Origin: Methylosinus sp. PW1
Lineage (GTDB): Bacteria; Pseudomonadota; Alphaproteobacteria; Rhizobiales; Beijerinckiaceae
Direction of reading: 5' to 3'
Length of the DNA stretch: 64,000 nt
NCBI RefSeq assembly: GCF_000745215.1
Contig: NZ_JQNK01000008.1
Location: 248,001 to 312,000 of the forward strand
Shown here: in pieces, positions 1 to 10,200 of the stretch
Numbering within the stretch: position 1 is the stretch's first letter
Layout of the letters: each line of letters begins with the position of its first letter
The notes under the pieces: model-generated
The model's database searches: none
What the model saw: the letters and a program-made list of their open reading frames with translations, nothing else
What the model was told of the DNA's origin: nothing
Made by a program: the position numbers and the translations under genes

Positions 1-150
1 ATCGACATGGTCGTCGCGGTGATCACAATGTCGATGGGCATGATGATGCTGCCCCCGACCGCCATCTCCCTGCCGATCAAAGTGCTGTTTTTCATTCTCA
101 TCGACGGGTGGAATCTCCTCGTCGGCAGCCTCATCCGCTCCTACGGCTGA
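1..150 (+). CDS. fliP: Flagellar export gate protein FliP, C-terminal end (partial)
   Basis: An open frame from the first base encodes about 49 residues ending in a hydrophobic segment. It begins [19 protein letters not shown] and includes a [16 protein letters not shown] stretch, which matches the last membrane helix region of FliP, an inner-membrane subunit of the flagellar type III export gate. The start lies outside the window. In rhizobia fliP follows flgH and fliL and directly precedes the flagellin genes, as it does here. Identification rests on the short tail plus this gene order. Confidence 0.85.
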   Translation: MDMVVAVITMSMGMMMLPPTAISLPIKVLFFILIDGWNLLVGSLIRSYG

Positions 151-200
151 GGCGGCGTCCCCGGGAGCGCCAAGCCGCGCAGCGCGGCTCCAAATCCCTG

Positions 201-215
201 TTAGCTCTTCATTAA
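201..215 (+). promoter_or_regulatory. CtrA-type box upstream of the first flagellin gene
   Basis: The sequence TTAG-N7-TTAA fits the TTAA-N7-TTAA consensus of the alphaproteobacterial cell-cycle regulator CtrA. It lies in the 262-bp gap between fliP and the first flagellin gene, about 200 bp before the start codon. The same TTAG-N7-TTAA form occurs upstream of sciP in this window (read on the minus strand). Binding is inferred. Confidence 0.4.
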
Positions 216-314
216 TCGCATTTTCTGCGATTTGTGGCGATCCTGCGCCCTGCGTGTAATATCCGATTGTCCGGCGCGGCCATGCGAGACCGCAGGCGCG
301 CCGTCGACAGAGTT

Positions 315-412
315 CTTCGGATAGGGCAGGGCGCCCAAGGCATGATGCCGCTTCCGTCGAGCCGGTGAGTTTCCGGGATGTCGCGTTCACCTCATCCAAG
401 GATCGACGAGTC
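315..412 (+). repeat. Flagellin leader, copy 1 of a duplicated 5' untranslated region
   Basis: This stretch before the first flagellin start is repeated before the second flagellin at 1552-1661. A 31-base block at 338-368 is identical to 1578-1608, and a TTCCGGGATG block follows at the same distance (371-380 and 1611-1620). The identical block starts with the perfect hairpin GGCAT-G-ATGCC. A conserved leader of this kind suggests post-transcriptional control. In Caulobacter and Brucella the regulator FlbT acts on the flagellin leader, but that link is inference here. Confidence 0.7.
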
Positions 413-1324
413 ATGACCAGCATTTTGACCAACGCCTCCGCCATCACCGCTCTGCAATCGCTGCGCTCGGTTCAGTCGTCTCTCGCTTCCACCCAGAAGG
501 AGATTTCGACGGGCCTGAAGATTTCCTCGGCTACCGACAACGCCTCGACTTGGTCGATCGCTCAGACGATGAAATCCGATCAGGGCGTTCTCTCGACGAT
601 CAGCGACTCGCTGTCGGTCAGCTCGTCGGTGCTCAATGTCGCGAATGCGGCGGTGACCAACGCTATCTCGGTCATCAACAACATCAAATCCGCCGTCGCG
701 CAGGCCGCTCAGCCTGGCGCTGATACGGCGAAGATCGGCACCAGCCTCACGGGCCTCAGCGATCAGCTCAAGAGCATCGTCAGCTCGGCGAATTTCAATG
801 GCTTGAATCTGCTCGACGGCTCGCGCAGCACCTTCAATTCCATCGCGTCCTATAGCGACGGAGGCGGCACGGCGGCTTCGGCGCTCAACACGATCAATCT
901 CAACGCGTCCGCTCTGATCGGCGGCGGCGGCGCTTCTCCGGCGGTCGCGGCCGGCGCGGGCCTGTTGGAGGCCGCTCAGGCCACCGGCGCGACGGCGGCG
1001 ACGAACTTCACGACTCTCTCCTCCGCCGACGTCGCCTCGAGCGCGACGATCACCGACACTCTGTCGAACGCCGACAAGGTGATCGCGGATCTGACTCAAT
1101 ATGCGTCGAAGATCGGCGCGACGCAGACCAGCGTCAACGGACAGGCCGCCTTCGTCAAGACGCTGAACGAGGGTCTGACCGCGGGCGTCAGCTCGCTGGT
1201 CGACGCCGACATGAACGAAGCTTCGACCCGCCTGCAGGCCTTGCAGACGCAGCAGCAGCTCGGCGTCCAGTCGCTGTCGATCGCCAATCAGAACAGCCAG
1301 ATCATCCTGCGCCTGTTCCAGTAA
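413..1324 (+). CDS. Flagellin, first copy
   Basis: A 303-residue flagellin, the filament subunit exported through the flagellar channel. The start at 413 gives MTSILTNASAITALQSL, and the N-terminal coiled region includes TGLKISSATDNASTWSIA. The C-terminal D0/D1 region contains DADMNEASTRLQALQTQQQL and ends LRLFQ. The middle domain is short and Ala/Gly/Ser rich. An upstream in-frame ATG at 365 is rejected because the second copy, aligned codon for codon, begins at the equivalent of 413. The two copies have the same length and are nearly identical over both ends. A strong terminator follows. Confidence 0.95.
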   Translation: MTSILTNASAITALQSLRSVQSSLASTQKEISTGLKISSATDNASTWSIAQTMKSDQGVLSTISDSLSVSSSVLNVANAAVTNAISVINNIKSAVAQAAQPGADTAKIGTSLTGLSDQLKSIVSSANFNGLNLLDGSRSTFNSIASYSDGGGTAASALNTINLNASALIGGGGASPAVAAGAGLLEAAQATGATAATNFTTLSSADVASSATITDTLSNADKVIADLTQYASKIGATQTSVNGQAAFVKTLNEGLTAGVSSLVDADMNEASTRLQALQTQQQLGVQSLSIANQNSQIILRLFQ

Positions 1325-1356
1325 TACGCCGACGACTCACCTTTTTCGGCAAGAGG

Positions 1357-1384
1357 CCGCGCCCTTCGGGGCGCGGCTTTTTTT
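1357..1384 (+). terminator. Rho-independent terminator after the first flagellin
   Basis: A perfect 8-bp stem CCGCGCCC/GGGCGCGG closes a TTCG tetraloop and is followed by C and a run of seven T. It sits 32 bp after the flagellin stop codon, so the two flagellin genes are probably separate transcription units. Confidence 0.9.
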
Positions 1385-1551
1385 GTCGCCCGCGCGACGC
1401 AGACGCTTTGTCCGCTTAGACCTTTATTAAGGTTATCTAGTTAGGTTAACCACCGTGCAGGCTGTGCTGTAACCGTCGGGACCCGAACAGGTTTCGACGG
1501 GTCGTCGAGTGGACTGGCTCCCGCGATGTCGTGGCGCTCCGCCGATGACTG

Positions 1552-1661
1552 CTTCGGATAGGGCGTTTCCAGCCCAAAGGCATGATGCCGCTTCCGTCGA
1601 GCCGGTGAAATTCCGGGATGCCTTTCGTCACTAGTTTCACCCCAAAAGGGATCGATGAGTC
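1552..1661 (+). repeat. Flagellin leader, copy 2 of a duplicated 5' untranslated region
   Basis: Second copy of the leader described at 315-412; the identical 31-base block is at 1578-1608. The DNA further upstream (about 1421-1450) is AT-rich with two TTAA tetranucleotides at 1427 and 1446, unlike the region upstream of copy 1. The promoters have therefore diverged while the leader was kept. Confidence 0.7.
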
Positions 1662-2573
1662 ATGTCCAGCATTCTCACTAACCCCTCGGCTATCACGGCC
1701 CTTCAGTCGCTGCGAGCGACGCAGCATGCGCTCGCGAGCACGCAGAAGGAAGTCTCGACGGGTCTCAAGATTTCGAGCGCCACCGACAACGCCTCGACCT
1801 GGTCGATCGCCGAGACGATGAAGTCCGATCAAGGCGTGCTGTCGACGATCGGCGATTCGATGACGGTGAGCTCATCGCTCCTGAACATTGCCCAGACCGC
1901 CGTCACCAATGCGATCTCGGTGCTCAACAATATCAAATCGGCGGTCGCGCAGGCGGCGCAGCCCGGCGCTGACACGGCGAAGATCGGCACGAGCCTGACC
2001 GGCCTCAGCAATCAGCTGAAGAGCATCGTCGCCTCGGCGAGCTTCAACGGCCTCAACATTCTGGATGGCTCGCAGTCTTCCTTCGCCTTCATCGCTTCTT
2101 ACACGGATGGCGGCGGCTCGACAGCTTCGGCGCTCAACACGATCAATCTCACAGCGACCGCGCTGATCGGCGGTGGCGGCGCGTCGCCTGCGGTCGCGGC
2201 CGGCGCGGGCATTTTGGAAGTCGCGCAGGGAACGGGCGCGACCGCCGCGACCGATTTCACTAATCTGTCGACGACGGACGTCGCCTCGAGCGCGGTCATC
2301 ACCGATTCGCTGACCAACGCCGACAAAGCGATCTCCGATCTGACCAAATATGCGGCCCAGATCGGCGCGACGCAGACGACGATCACCGGTCAAGCCGCCT
2401 TCGTCAAGACGCTGAACGAAGCCCTCACCAATGGCGTCAGCTCACTCGTCGACGCCGATATGAACGAGGCCTCGACCCGCCTGCAGGCTCTGCAGACCCA
2501 GCAGCAGCTCGGCGTCCAGTCGCTCTCGATCGCCAACCAGAACAGCCAGATCATCCTCAAGCTGTTCCAGTGA
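1662..2573 (+). CDS. Flagellin, second copy
   Basis: A 303-residue flagellin (start MSSILTNPSAITALQSL, end LKLFQ) that aligns without gaps to the first copy. Most differences lie in the first 60 residues and the central segment. The C-terminal 60 residues are almost identical, which suggests recent duplication or gene conversion. The gap before fliF holds small GC hairpins (for example CGTCTC-AGCC-GAGACG at about 2628-2643) but no T-tract, so reading into fliF is possible. Confidence 0.95.
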   Translation: MSSILTNPSAITALQSLRATQHALASTQKEVSTGLKISSATDNASTWSIAETMKSDQGVLSTIGDSMTVSSSLLNIAQTAVTNAISVLNNIKSAVAQAAQPGADTAKIGTSLTGLSNQLKSIVASASFNGLNILDGSQSSFAFIASYTDGGGSTASALNTINLTATALIGGGGASPAVAAGAGILEVAQGTGATAATDFTNLSTTDVASSAVITDSLTNADKAISDLTKYAAQIGATQTTITGQAAFVKTLNEALTNGVSSLVDADMNEASTRLQALQTQQQLGVQSLSIANQNSQIILKLFQ

Positions 2574-2715
2574 CGATTTCGACGATCCGAGCATGGGGCT
2601 CGCCGCCGCCGGCGAGACCCTTCCTCGTCTCAGCCGAGACGATCGGCAAAGTTCGCGCAAGCCAGCGGCTGCACATTGGGGAACCGCATCGCGTCAACCC
2701 GATGAAACGCCCCCG

Positions 2716-4365
2716 ATGGATCGCCTTATTCAGCTGCGAGACAATCTGCTCGGACTTGGTCCCCGCAAGCTCGCCGCACTCGCCATGATCTTTGTCCTCG
2801 TCCTGGCGGTGACCGGGGTCGCGGCCTATTATCTTTCACGTCCGAACTTCGAGGTGCTCTATGCCGGCCTCGATCGAGAGGATGTGAGCCGCATCGGCGC
2901 AGCGTTGAAATCGAATGGAATTCCATTCGATATCAATCCAGAGGGCAACGCCGTTTCGGTCCATTACGGCCAGACCGCTCAAGCGCGCATGATGCTCGCT
3001 GAAAGAGGCCTGCCCCAGAGCGCCAACGCGGGCTACGAGCTGTTCGACAAGGTCGGCTCGCTCGGCCTCACCTCCTTCATGCAGGAGGTGACGCGCATAC
3101 GCGCGCTGGAAGGCGAGCTCGCGCGAACCATTCAGCTGATTCGCGGCGTGAAGGCCGCACGCGTGCATATCGTGCTCGCCGACGAGGGCTCGTTCCGCCG
3201 CGCCAAGCAGCCTCCCTCCGCCTCCGTCGTCATTCGCACGGAGAGTCCCGACGACTCCAAAGCCGCGCATGCGATCCGGCATCTCGTCGCCGCCTCCATT
3301 CCCGGCATGACGGTCGATCAGGTCACGGTGCTCAACACCGACGGCATGCTGCTCACCACTTCCGAAGGCGACGAGAGCGACGCCGTGCCGGGCAAGACGC
3401 TCACCCTCGAGCGCACCGTCGCCAAGGATATTCAGGACAATATCCGTCGCACCCTCACGCCCTATCTGCGCTTGTCGAATTTCCAGGTGAGCGTGCGAAC
3501 GCGCATCAACACGGATCGCAAGCAGACCAATGAGACGATCTTCGATCCCGAGTCGCGGGTCGAGCGATCGGTGCGCGTCGTCAAGGAGAATTCGACGTCG
3601 CAGAACAACAGCACCACCGGATCCACCGGCTCGGACCGCAATATTCCGCAGGACAATAAGCAGTCCGCATCCGAGGGCAAGCAGTCCAACGACGAGAACA
3701 AGAAGAATGAGGAGCTCACCAATTTCGAGCTCTCGTCCAAGACGATCACCACGGTCAGCGGCGGCTACACGGTCGAGAACATCTCTATCGCCGTGCTGGT
3801 CAATCGCGCGAGCCTCGGCGGTTCCGGCAAGGATGCGCCGAAGCCGGACGCCGTCGAGCGGCAAATCAAGGAGATCGAGCAATTGGTCTCGACAGCCGCC
3901 GGCCTGCACAAGGAGCGTGGCGACACGGTCAAGATCTCGGCTGTCGAGTTCATGCCGAATGAGAACGACATGGGTCCGGTCGAGGCGCCGGGCTGGGCGG
4001 ACGCGCTCACCCATCAGCTCGGCTCGGTCATCAACGCGCTGGCGCTGATCGCCGTCACCGTGATGCTCGTCATCTTCGGCCTGCGTCCCGCGACGCGCGC
4101 GCTGCTCGCGGAGACTCCGAGCGCGGCTCTCGCTGAGAATGCCTCGCCGATGCTCGATCTCGATGATGGCATAGAGTTGCCATTCACTCCGCTCGAGGCG
4201 CCAGAGTTCACAATGGCGGCGGCGATCGATACGGGGCTGATCGAGGATATCGCCGATCAGGAAAAGTTCACCCAGCAGAAGCGGCTCGAGCAGCTGATCG
4301 AGGCCGATGAGGCGCAGGCCGTCGCGATTCTGAAGCAATGGATGTATGCGGAGGGACGCGTTTGA
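2716..4365 (+). CDS. fliF: Flagellar MS-ring protein FliF
   Basis: A 549-residue protein that forms the inner-membrane MS ring on which the rotor and export apparatus assemble. The chosen ATG gives MDRLIQLRDNLLGLGPRKLA, followed by a membrane helix (AALAMIFVLVLAVTGVAAYY). Next comes the YscJ/FliF periplasmic domain (NFEVLYAGLDREDVSRIGAAL and TRIRALEGELARTIQLI). A Ser/Asn-rich linker follows near residues 295-335, then a second membrane helix near 440-460 and the cytoplasmic FliG-binding tail. The frame is open upstream to 2593, but those codons lack family similarity. It heads fliF-fliH-motB-motC-fliK. Confidence 0.93.
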   Translation: MDRLIQLRDNLLGLGPRKLAALAMIFVLVLAVTGVAAYYLSRPNFEVLYAGLDREDVSRIGAALKSNGIPFDINPEGNAVSVHYGQTAQARMMLAERGLPQSANAGYELFDKVGSLGLTSFMQEVTRIRALEGELARTIQLIRGVKAARVHIVLADEGSFRRAKQPPSASVVIRTESPDDSKAAHAIRHLVAASIPGMTVDQVTVLNTDGMLLTTSEGDESDAVPGKTLTLERTVAKDIQDNIRRTLTPYLRLSNFQVSVRTRINTDRKQTNETIFDPESRVERSVRVVKENSTSQNNSTTGSTGSDRNIPQDNKQSASEGKQSNDENKKNEELTNFELSSKTITTVSGGYTVENISIAVLVNRASLGGSGKDAPKPDAVERQIKEIEQLVSTAAGLHKERGDTVKISAVEFMPNENDMGPVEAPGWADALTHQLGSVINALALIAVTVMLVIFGLRPATRALLAETPSAALAENASPMLDLDDGIELPFTPLEAPEFTMAAAIDTGLIEDIADQEKFTQQKRLEQLIEADEAQAVAILKQWMYAEGRV

Positions 4366-5015
4366 TGGCGCGCTCGGTCGCCTTCTATCTCCCCTGTTTC
4401 GACGAGCAGCCGAAAATTCTCGCGCCGGAGCCACCCCCGCTCGCAATCGAATTCGACGCGCTGGAGCCGACGATCGATCTCCCAGAGCCCGAGCCGGAAG
4501 ATATCCGACCCGTTCTCACCGATGAGCTGCGCGAGCAATTGCTCGAGGAAGGACGCGCCGCCGCCAAGGCCGAATGCGACGAGATGATCGCGCGCGAGCG
4601 CGCCGTCGCCGCGCAGCGCCTGGAGGAGGAGCGGCGTCGCTGGTCGCGCGAGGAAGGCGAGCGGCTCGGTCGTGAATTTCGCGATTCGCTCGGCCGCTAC
4701 TCCGCGCGCATCGGCGAAGATGTCGAGCACATTCTCGAGCCCTTCGTGGTGCGCGAGATCAGAGAGAAGATGCTCGTCGCTCTCATGGACACTTTGCGCG
4801 TCCTCATCGCCGATCGCGAAAATCCGGTGATTCACCTCAGCGGCCCTGTGGATCTGCTCGAGGCGGTCTGCGCCAAGCTCAATGGCGAGGATATCGCCAC
4901 GAAGATCGAGGATGTCGGCGGCGTCGACGTGCGTGCGCGTCTCGACGCCTCGACGATCGAGACGCGGCTCGGCGAATGGATGGCGCAGCTGCGCGAAGGG
5001 GACGACTCCGCATGA
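4365..5015 (+). CDS. fliH: FliH-like flagellar export ATPase regulator
   Basis: A 216-residue protein whose ATG overlaps the fliF stop by one base. It has a Pro/Glu-rich N-terminus, a long charged helix near residues 45-115 (rich in AAAKAECDE and EEERRRWSREEGERL) and a compact C-terminal domain. This layout fits FliH/YscL stator-like proteins, which bind the ATPase FliI and hold it at the export gate. FliH is poorly conserved in rhizobia, so the name rests on architecture and position. A longer upstream start at 4338 would overlap fliF by 28 bp and is unlikely. Confidence 0.7.
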   Translation: MARSVAFYLPCFDEQPKILAPEPPPLAIEFDALEPTIDLPEPEPEDIRPVLTDELREQLLEEGRAAAKAECDEMIARERAVAAQRLEEERRRWSREEGERLGREFRDSLGRYSARIGEDVEHILEPFVVREIREKMLVALMDTLRVLIADRENPVIHLSGPVDLLEAVCAKLNGEDIATKIEDVGGVDVRARLDASTIETRLGEWMAQLREGDDSA

Positions 5016-6109
5016 GCGATCACGAGGAAAGCGAGATCATCTTCATCCGCAAGAAGCATGGCGATGAAGAGGAAGCGCATCATGGCGGCGTCTGGAAGCT
5101 CGCCTTCGCCGACTTCATGACGGCTATGATGGCCTTCTTTCTGGTGATGTGGCTCATCAATTCCACGTCGAAGGAGACCAAGGCGGCGATCGTTCAATAT
5201 TTCAATCCTGTGCAGCTCATCGACTCCAATCCCGCGCATAAGGGGCTGCGTGATCCAGCCGAAGCGGGGCAGGGGAAGAGCCAGCAATCCAGCACGGCGC
5301 CGGACAAGGGCGCGCCGGCCTCGGCGCCGCCGGCTTCCGCGGAGAAGGACAGCCCGCAGCGCGAGGCCGCGCTCCTTTACGACCCGATGTCGACTCTCGA
5401 CGAGATCGACAAAAAATCGGCGCAGCCTTCGTCCTTCGGCGACCCCTTCGATCGCAGCGCCCATGGCGTCGGCTATGTGGACGAGCGTATCGAGGACAGT
5501 GGCTCGCCGGACAAATCGACGACAACCGAGCCGCTGGAGGCTCCGCGCGCAAAGCCCGCGCCATCGACGCCGCAGAGCAAATCCGCGGCGCAGCCTCCGC
5601 GTGGTGCGGCTTCGGCGCAAGGCGAGGACAAGAAGGCCGACGCAACGGCCTCCAGCGTGAAGGCCGCAGTGGAGAAGGTCGTGAAAGCCGAGCTCTCGGC
5701 GTTGCGTGCGGCTCCGCATGTCGAGGTCGCGGAGACGTCCGAAGGGCTGCTCATCAGCCTCACCGACGACGCCGCTTTCTCGATGTTCGCCGTCGGCTCC
5801 GTCGAGCCGCGGCCGCAGGCCGTGCGCATCATCGGCCAAATCGGCCAGCTCCTCGCCAAGCAGAGCGGCGAGATCGAGCTGCGCGGACATACGGACGGGC
5901 GATCTTACAAATCGGCCGCCTATGACAATTGGCGTCTCTCTTCCGATCGCGCCAACATGGCCTATTACATGCTCGTGCGCGGCGGGCTTCCCGAGAAGCG
6001 CGTGGTGAAGATCGCCGGCTATGCCGATCGTCGGCCGAAGACTCCCAAAGATCCGCTCGCGGCGGTCAATCGCCGCATCGAAATCTTGCTGCGCAGGAGC
6101 GATCGGTGA
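5012..6109 (+). CDS. motB: Flagellar motor stator protein MotB
   Basis: A 365-residue stator subunit; its ATG overlaps the fliH stop (ATGA). Residues 28-50 hold the single membrane helix with AFADFMTAMMAFFLVMWLIN, where Asp34 is the expected proton-carrying residue. The Pro/Ala/Ser-rich middle, about residues 85-220, is long, as in rhizobial MotB. The C-terminal OmpA-like peptidoglycan-binding domain includes IELRGHTDGRSY and SSDRANMAYYML. MotA is encoded separately at 16.6 kb. MotC follows directly, as in Sinorhizobium. Confidence 0.95.
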   Translation: MSDHEESEIIFIRKKHGDEEEAHHGGVWKLAFADFMTAMMAFFLVMWLINSTSKETKAAIVQYFNPVQLIDSNPAHKGLRDPAEAGQGKSQQSSTAPDKGAPASAPPASAEKDSPQREAALLYDPMSTLDEIDKKSAQPSSFGDPFDRSAHGVGYVDERIEDSGSPDKSTTTEPLEAPRAKPAPSTPQSKSAAQPPRGAASAQGEDKKADATASSVKAAVEKVVKAELSALRAAPHVEVAETSEGLLISLTDDAAFSMFAVGSVEPRPQAVRIIGQIGQLLAKQSGEIELRGHTDGRSYKSAAYDNWRLSSDRANMAYYMLVRGGLPEKRVVKIAGYADRRPKTPKDPLAAVNRRIEILLRRSDR

Positions 6110-7266
6110 GGATATTCGCGCGAGCCGTCATTCTCGCCGTCGTCCTGAGCTCCGGTTCGACATATTGCGCCGAAGCGGGCGAGCTCACCGAGCAGGTGCG
6201 TGCGCTCAACGCTTTGCAAGGGTCGATGGTGCAGGGCGCGGCCGGGGGCCGTGGCGCGATTCCCGCGCAGATCGAGCGCATAGAACAGGTCGTCGCTTCG
6301 CTCGAAGCCGACGCATGGAAGGAAAAGAGCAATTCCGTCGCCGCAGCGATCTTCCTGTTCTGCGGCGGGCCATCCCGCTCGATCCGAAAGATTCTCGACG
6401 CCCATCTCATCCCCGATGCGGACACGCCGCTCGTCGCCGGCGCCGTCGCCTATGCGGAAGGCCGTAATGATGAGGCCGCCAAGCTGCTTACGCCGATCGA
6501 TGCGCGAACGCAGTCCGACACGCTCGCCGCGCATCTCGCATTGATCCAAGGCGGACTGCTGATCGGCGCCGATAGAGCGAAGGCGCGCGAGCTGTTCGAT
6601 CTCGCGCGTCTGCTGATGCCGAGCTCCCTCGTCGAGGAGGCCGCCCTGCGACGCGAGATGTCGATCGTCGACGTGACGCAGGATCCCACCAAATTTCTCG
6701 TGCTCGGCCGGCGCTATGGCTCGCAATACGCAAGATCGCCCTTCGCTCGCAACTATTGGGACGAAATGCGCGCAGCGACGCTGCGCGCGGCCGTCAATGG
6801 CGATAATTCCCGCTTGAGCGAATTCCGTGGTCTGCTGAAAGGCGCTTCGCCAGGATTGCGTTTCGAGACGCATATGGGCGTCGCGCGGCAAGCGATTCTG
6901 AGCGGCCGCGTCGCCCTGGCGACGACGGAGACGCAATATGCAGGCCCTCTCGCCGACACGCCCGCAGCCCGCGCGCGCGTAGAACTCTATCGCGCTGCGG
7001 TCGCCGGGCTCGCCGGCGAGTTCGAGACGGCGGAGGCGGAGTTCCAAAAAATCGATCCGAGAATTCTGCCGTCGGCCGATGTCGAAGTTCGCAATATCGT
7101 GACCGCCGCGATCAGCCGTCTTCAGGGCGTGACCGACGGCGTCTCTTCCGCCGCGGCGACCACGCCGGCGCAAGAGGAGACGCGTCCCGATTCGACGGTC
7201 GAGCGCTCTGCGCAGCAGGCGTTGAGCGACGCGGACGCGCTGCTTCAGCGGGCGACACGCAGATGA
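6106..7266 (+). CDS. motC: Periplasmic motility protein MotC
   Basis: A 386-residue protein starting with GTG inside the end of motB (GTGA overlap). The first 24 residues look like a signal peptide (VRIFARAVILAVVLSSGSTY then CAEA). The mature part is helical and includes GGPSRSIRKIL and YAEGRNDEAAKLL, as in rhizobial MotC. In Sinorhizobium meliloti MotC is periplasmic and stabilises MotB. The frame runs open upstream to 5929 inside motB, but that extension would be antigenically unrelated coding noise in another frame of motB. Confidence 0.85.
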   Translation: MRIFARAVILAVVLSSGSTYCAEAGELTEQVRALNALQGSMVQGAAGGRGAIPAQIERIEQVVASLEADAWKEKSNSVAAAIFLFCGGPSRSIRKILDAHLIPDADTPLVAGAVAYAEGRNDEAAKLLTPIDARTQSDTLAAHLALIQGGLLIGADRAKARELFDLARLLMPSSLVEEAALRREMSIVDVTQDPTKFLVLGRRYGSQYARSPFARNYWDEMRAATLRAAVNGDNSRLSEFRGLLKGASPGLRFETHMGVARQAILSGRVALATTETQYAGPLADTPAARARVELYRAAVAGLAGEFETAEAEFQKIDPRILPSADVEVRNIVTAAISRLQGVTDGVSSAAATTPAQEETRPDSTVERSAQQALSDADALLQRATRR

Positions 7267-10200
7267 CTCTCGACGCTCTTTTTCCCAATCTTCAGACCGC
7301 GCGTCTTCTCGGTCGTCAGACCGACGCAGCTTCGTCCGGGCAACGTGATTCCGACACAACGGACGCCGATCAATTCGCTTCGCTGCTCTCCGATCTCGAC
7401 GATCGAAGCTCTGTCTCTGCGCGCCTTCCCGTCACGGAAGCGACGACAGATCATAGGGTGTCGGATTCCGAGGAAGCTGCGGCCGCCGAGGCGACGAGCA
7501 ATGTGGCGCCGCAGATGCTGGCTTTCGTCGCGGTCCCGGCATTCGACATGAGCTGGCGGCCCGCTGTCGATGCGCAATCGGCGCCGGCGCCATCCGATGG
7601 ATCGTCCACCGATGACACGGCGGCGCCGACGCGCGAGGACGCGGGTGGATCACGAGCGGATAGTGGCGCGAACGAGGTTGCGCGCCGTTTCTCCGCTCCC
7701 GTGCTCTCACCGCGACTGAGCATGATCGAGTCCGAAAGCCGTATCGCGGAAAACGCTCGTCCCGAGGCTTCGCCACAGGCGCGGGCTCTGGATCCGGCTC
7801 CCTCGCTGCAGCAGGCCGACAAAAGCGATCTGCGGAACGCCATCGCTTCGGCGGCCAATGTCGTGATGTCGCGCAATCTCAGCGGTCGCGCATCAGACGA
7901 CGAAAAAGCTGTTGTCGCGACGATTCCCGATCCACTCAGCGCTCCGGTTGCGGTTGTCTCGCCGGGGCTTGCGTCCGCCGCGGCCGCGCCGCAGCGAGCC
8001 TCGTCCATGGTTGGGCCGACGAGTTCGCAAACGCCGCCGACCGAAGCGCTCCCGTCGGACCAATCTACCACGCGAGAGGACATCGCGCCGCAATCTGCAG
8101 CCGCTTCGTCGGTCGCGACTTTGGTCGCGGAACCTCTGCGCGCGGAAGCCTCCTCGCGTGCGAATTTCGTCCACGTCGATGCGACTGTTTCGGCGCCGTC
8201 CGCTGGCGAGGTGAGCGGGGAGAAAGGACTCGACAATCGTTTGTCGGCGCGCCTCATCGGAGTCGATCCCGAGATCCCGGATTCATCGGCGCCGACAGAA
8301 GCTATCGACATCCGGCGTGCGAGCCGGCCGGTATCGGGCGATAAGATGTCCGCCACTTCGCTCGGCGCGCCGATCGCTCAGCCAAGCACATCACCCACAG
8401 CGACGCCGCAAGCGACATCCGTAAGATTTGCTTCGCCGAACGGCTCGGCGTCATTTTCGACGCCCATCGGGACACTCGGGGCCGGGCGCTCATCGGCGAT
8501 AGAAGCGTCTGCCGTGTCGGAGCTCGCCGCTTCCGCGTCCGTCCCGAATGACACTTCTGCGCCGCTCGACGAGAATGAAGCGACGACGCAGAGACAGCCG
8601 CTTCCGGCCTCCACATCGCCGTCCGGGAAGACGTCGATCGCGCCGCGAGCCGCCGCCGTGGATGCGCGCCCGGATTCCGCCGCGGCGTATGATTCGGATG
8701 GTGCTCCCGTACGTTCGGCGTCGTCTGCGCTCGAGATGCAGACGCAGACCCAGTCGCCCGCGCGAAGCTCGGACGAGCGCGCTCCGGAGGCGCCGATCGC
8801 TCGCACGAGCGCATTCGCGCCGTTCGATTTGCGTGCTGCCGCGCGTCCATCGGCTCCCGCGTCTTCGCAAACCAATGCGCCGACTCCAACTGCGGACCTC
8901 GCTGCATCGCTTTCCTCGGCGCAAATCGATTCCGCTAGAGGCGAGAACGCTTACGCGCCATCCGTGTCATCGAGCCCCGCGTCGGCGCCTCGCTCGGCGC
9001 GGACATCCTCAGATGACAGCGCTATTGCAGCCGCTGATCGATCCTCGCTCTGGCAGGGCCGGCGCGCCGCGGTAGCGCCCTCGTCTGTCGATTTGCAGGG
9101 AGACGCTTTCGCGGCGGCTGCTCCGCATTCAACAGATGTTGCGAACTGGGAGTGGTCGTCTGACGCTCCAGAATCGACGCCTTCAGTCGCGTCCAATTTT
9201 GGCGCTCAGTCGTTCGCGCCCTTCGAGCTTCGCGGCGATGTGGCGCCGTCGGCATCCGATTCCCTTCGGCAGGCTCGATCGACGAGCGTTTCGTCGCAAT
9301 CCGAGCTCGCGCCCTCGACGTTCTATGCGGCTCCTGCTCCTGACACGCGCGGGATTCCGTCCGACGATCTCGGCGGCGTCTCAGTCGCGCAAGCAGACAA
9401 AGCGAATGTCGTCGCTCCGTCGGCGCGCATCGACATCGATCCCTCGGCTTCATCTGTTTCACTAGACGAAGCGTCAACGACGTCGACGCCGTTGGATCGG
9501 CTTGACCCCGTGGTTGAAGCTGTTCCGACTTCGATGCGCGCTTATGCCAGCCCTGCTTCGCCGATCGCGGAATTCGCCGTCGGCAACGGCGCACGCACTG
9601 CGCCGGACAGCGCCGAGCCGATTGTGCAGGACACGTCAGCACGCGCGGCGGCGATCCAATCGCGCGCATATGGCGAGGTGACGACCGCGGACGCTTCCGC
9701 CCGCCGGAAGGCGACGTCTTTCGAAACCTCCGATCGTAGCCGAAGCGATGTTCCTGTGACATTGGTCGATGTCGATGATCGGCGCTCGGACTGGACGGGG
9801 ACGACGAGCTCCGCATCGACGCGCGCGTCCAGTTTCTCGGGCGTGGCGTTGGATCGCCGCGCGCAAGTCGATCGAACCGCTAGCGCCGCGACCGAGCCGC
9901 CCGTTGCGGATACGCCGAGCCCATCGCTGTCTATGCCGCAGCAGGATATGGCGACCGCCGACACGGGCGGGTCGCAGCGATATGTCGCGACCGCAACGAC
10001 CACGCCCGATTCGCAGATCTCGAGCGAAAGGCGCCGTTCGACGCCTGCCGCGGACATTGCTCGGTCCGTCGCCGCCGCATCGCGCGCCACGCCATCCTCT
10101 GTTGCGAGCGCCGCAGACTCCGGCGCTCCGCAGCAGGTTGCGCGGCGTTCGTCGGATGCCGGCGCCTCACAGTCCGCGCCGACTCCCAGCGCGCTTGCCG

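Noticed and set aside
2836..4446. 536-aa open frame antisense to fliF
   Set aside because: It is a GC-driven shadow frame with Arg/Asp-rich composition and no family signal, lying over a well-recognised gene.
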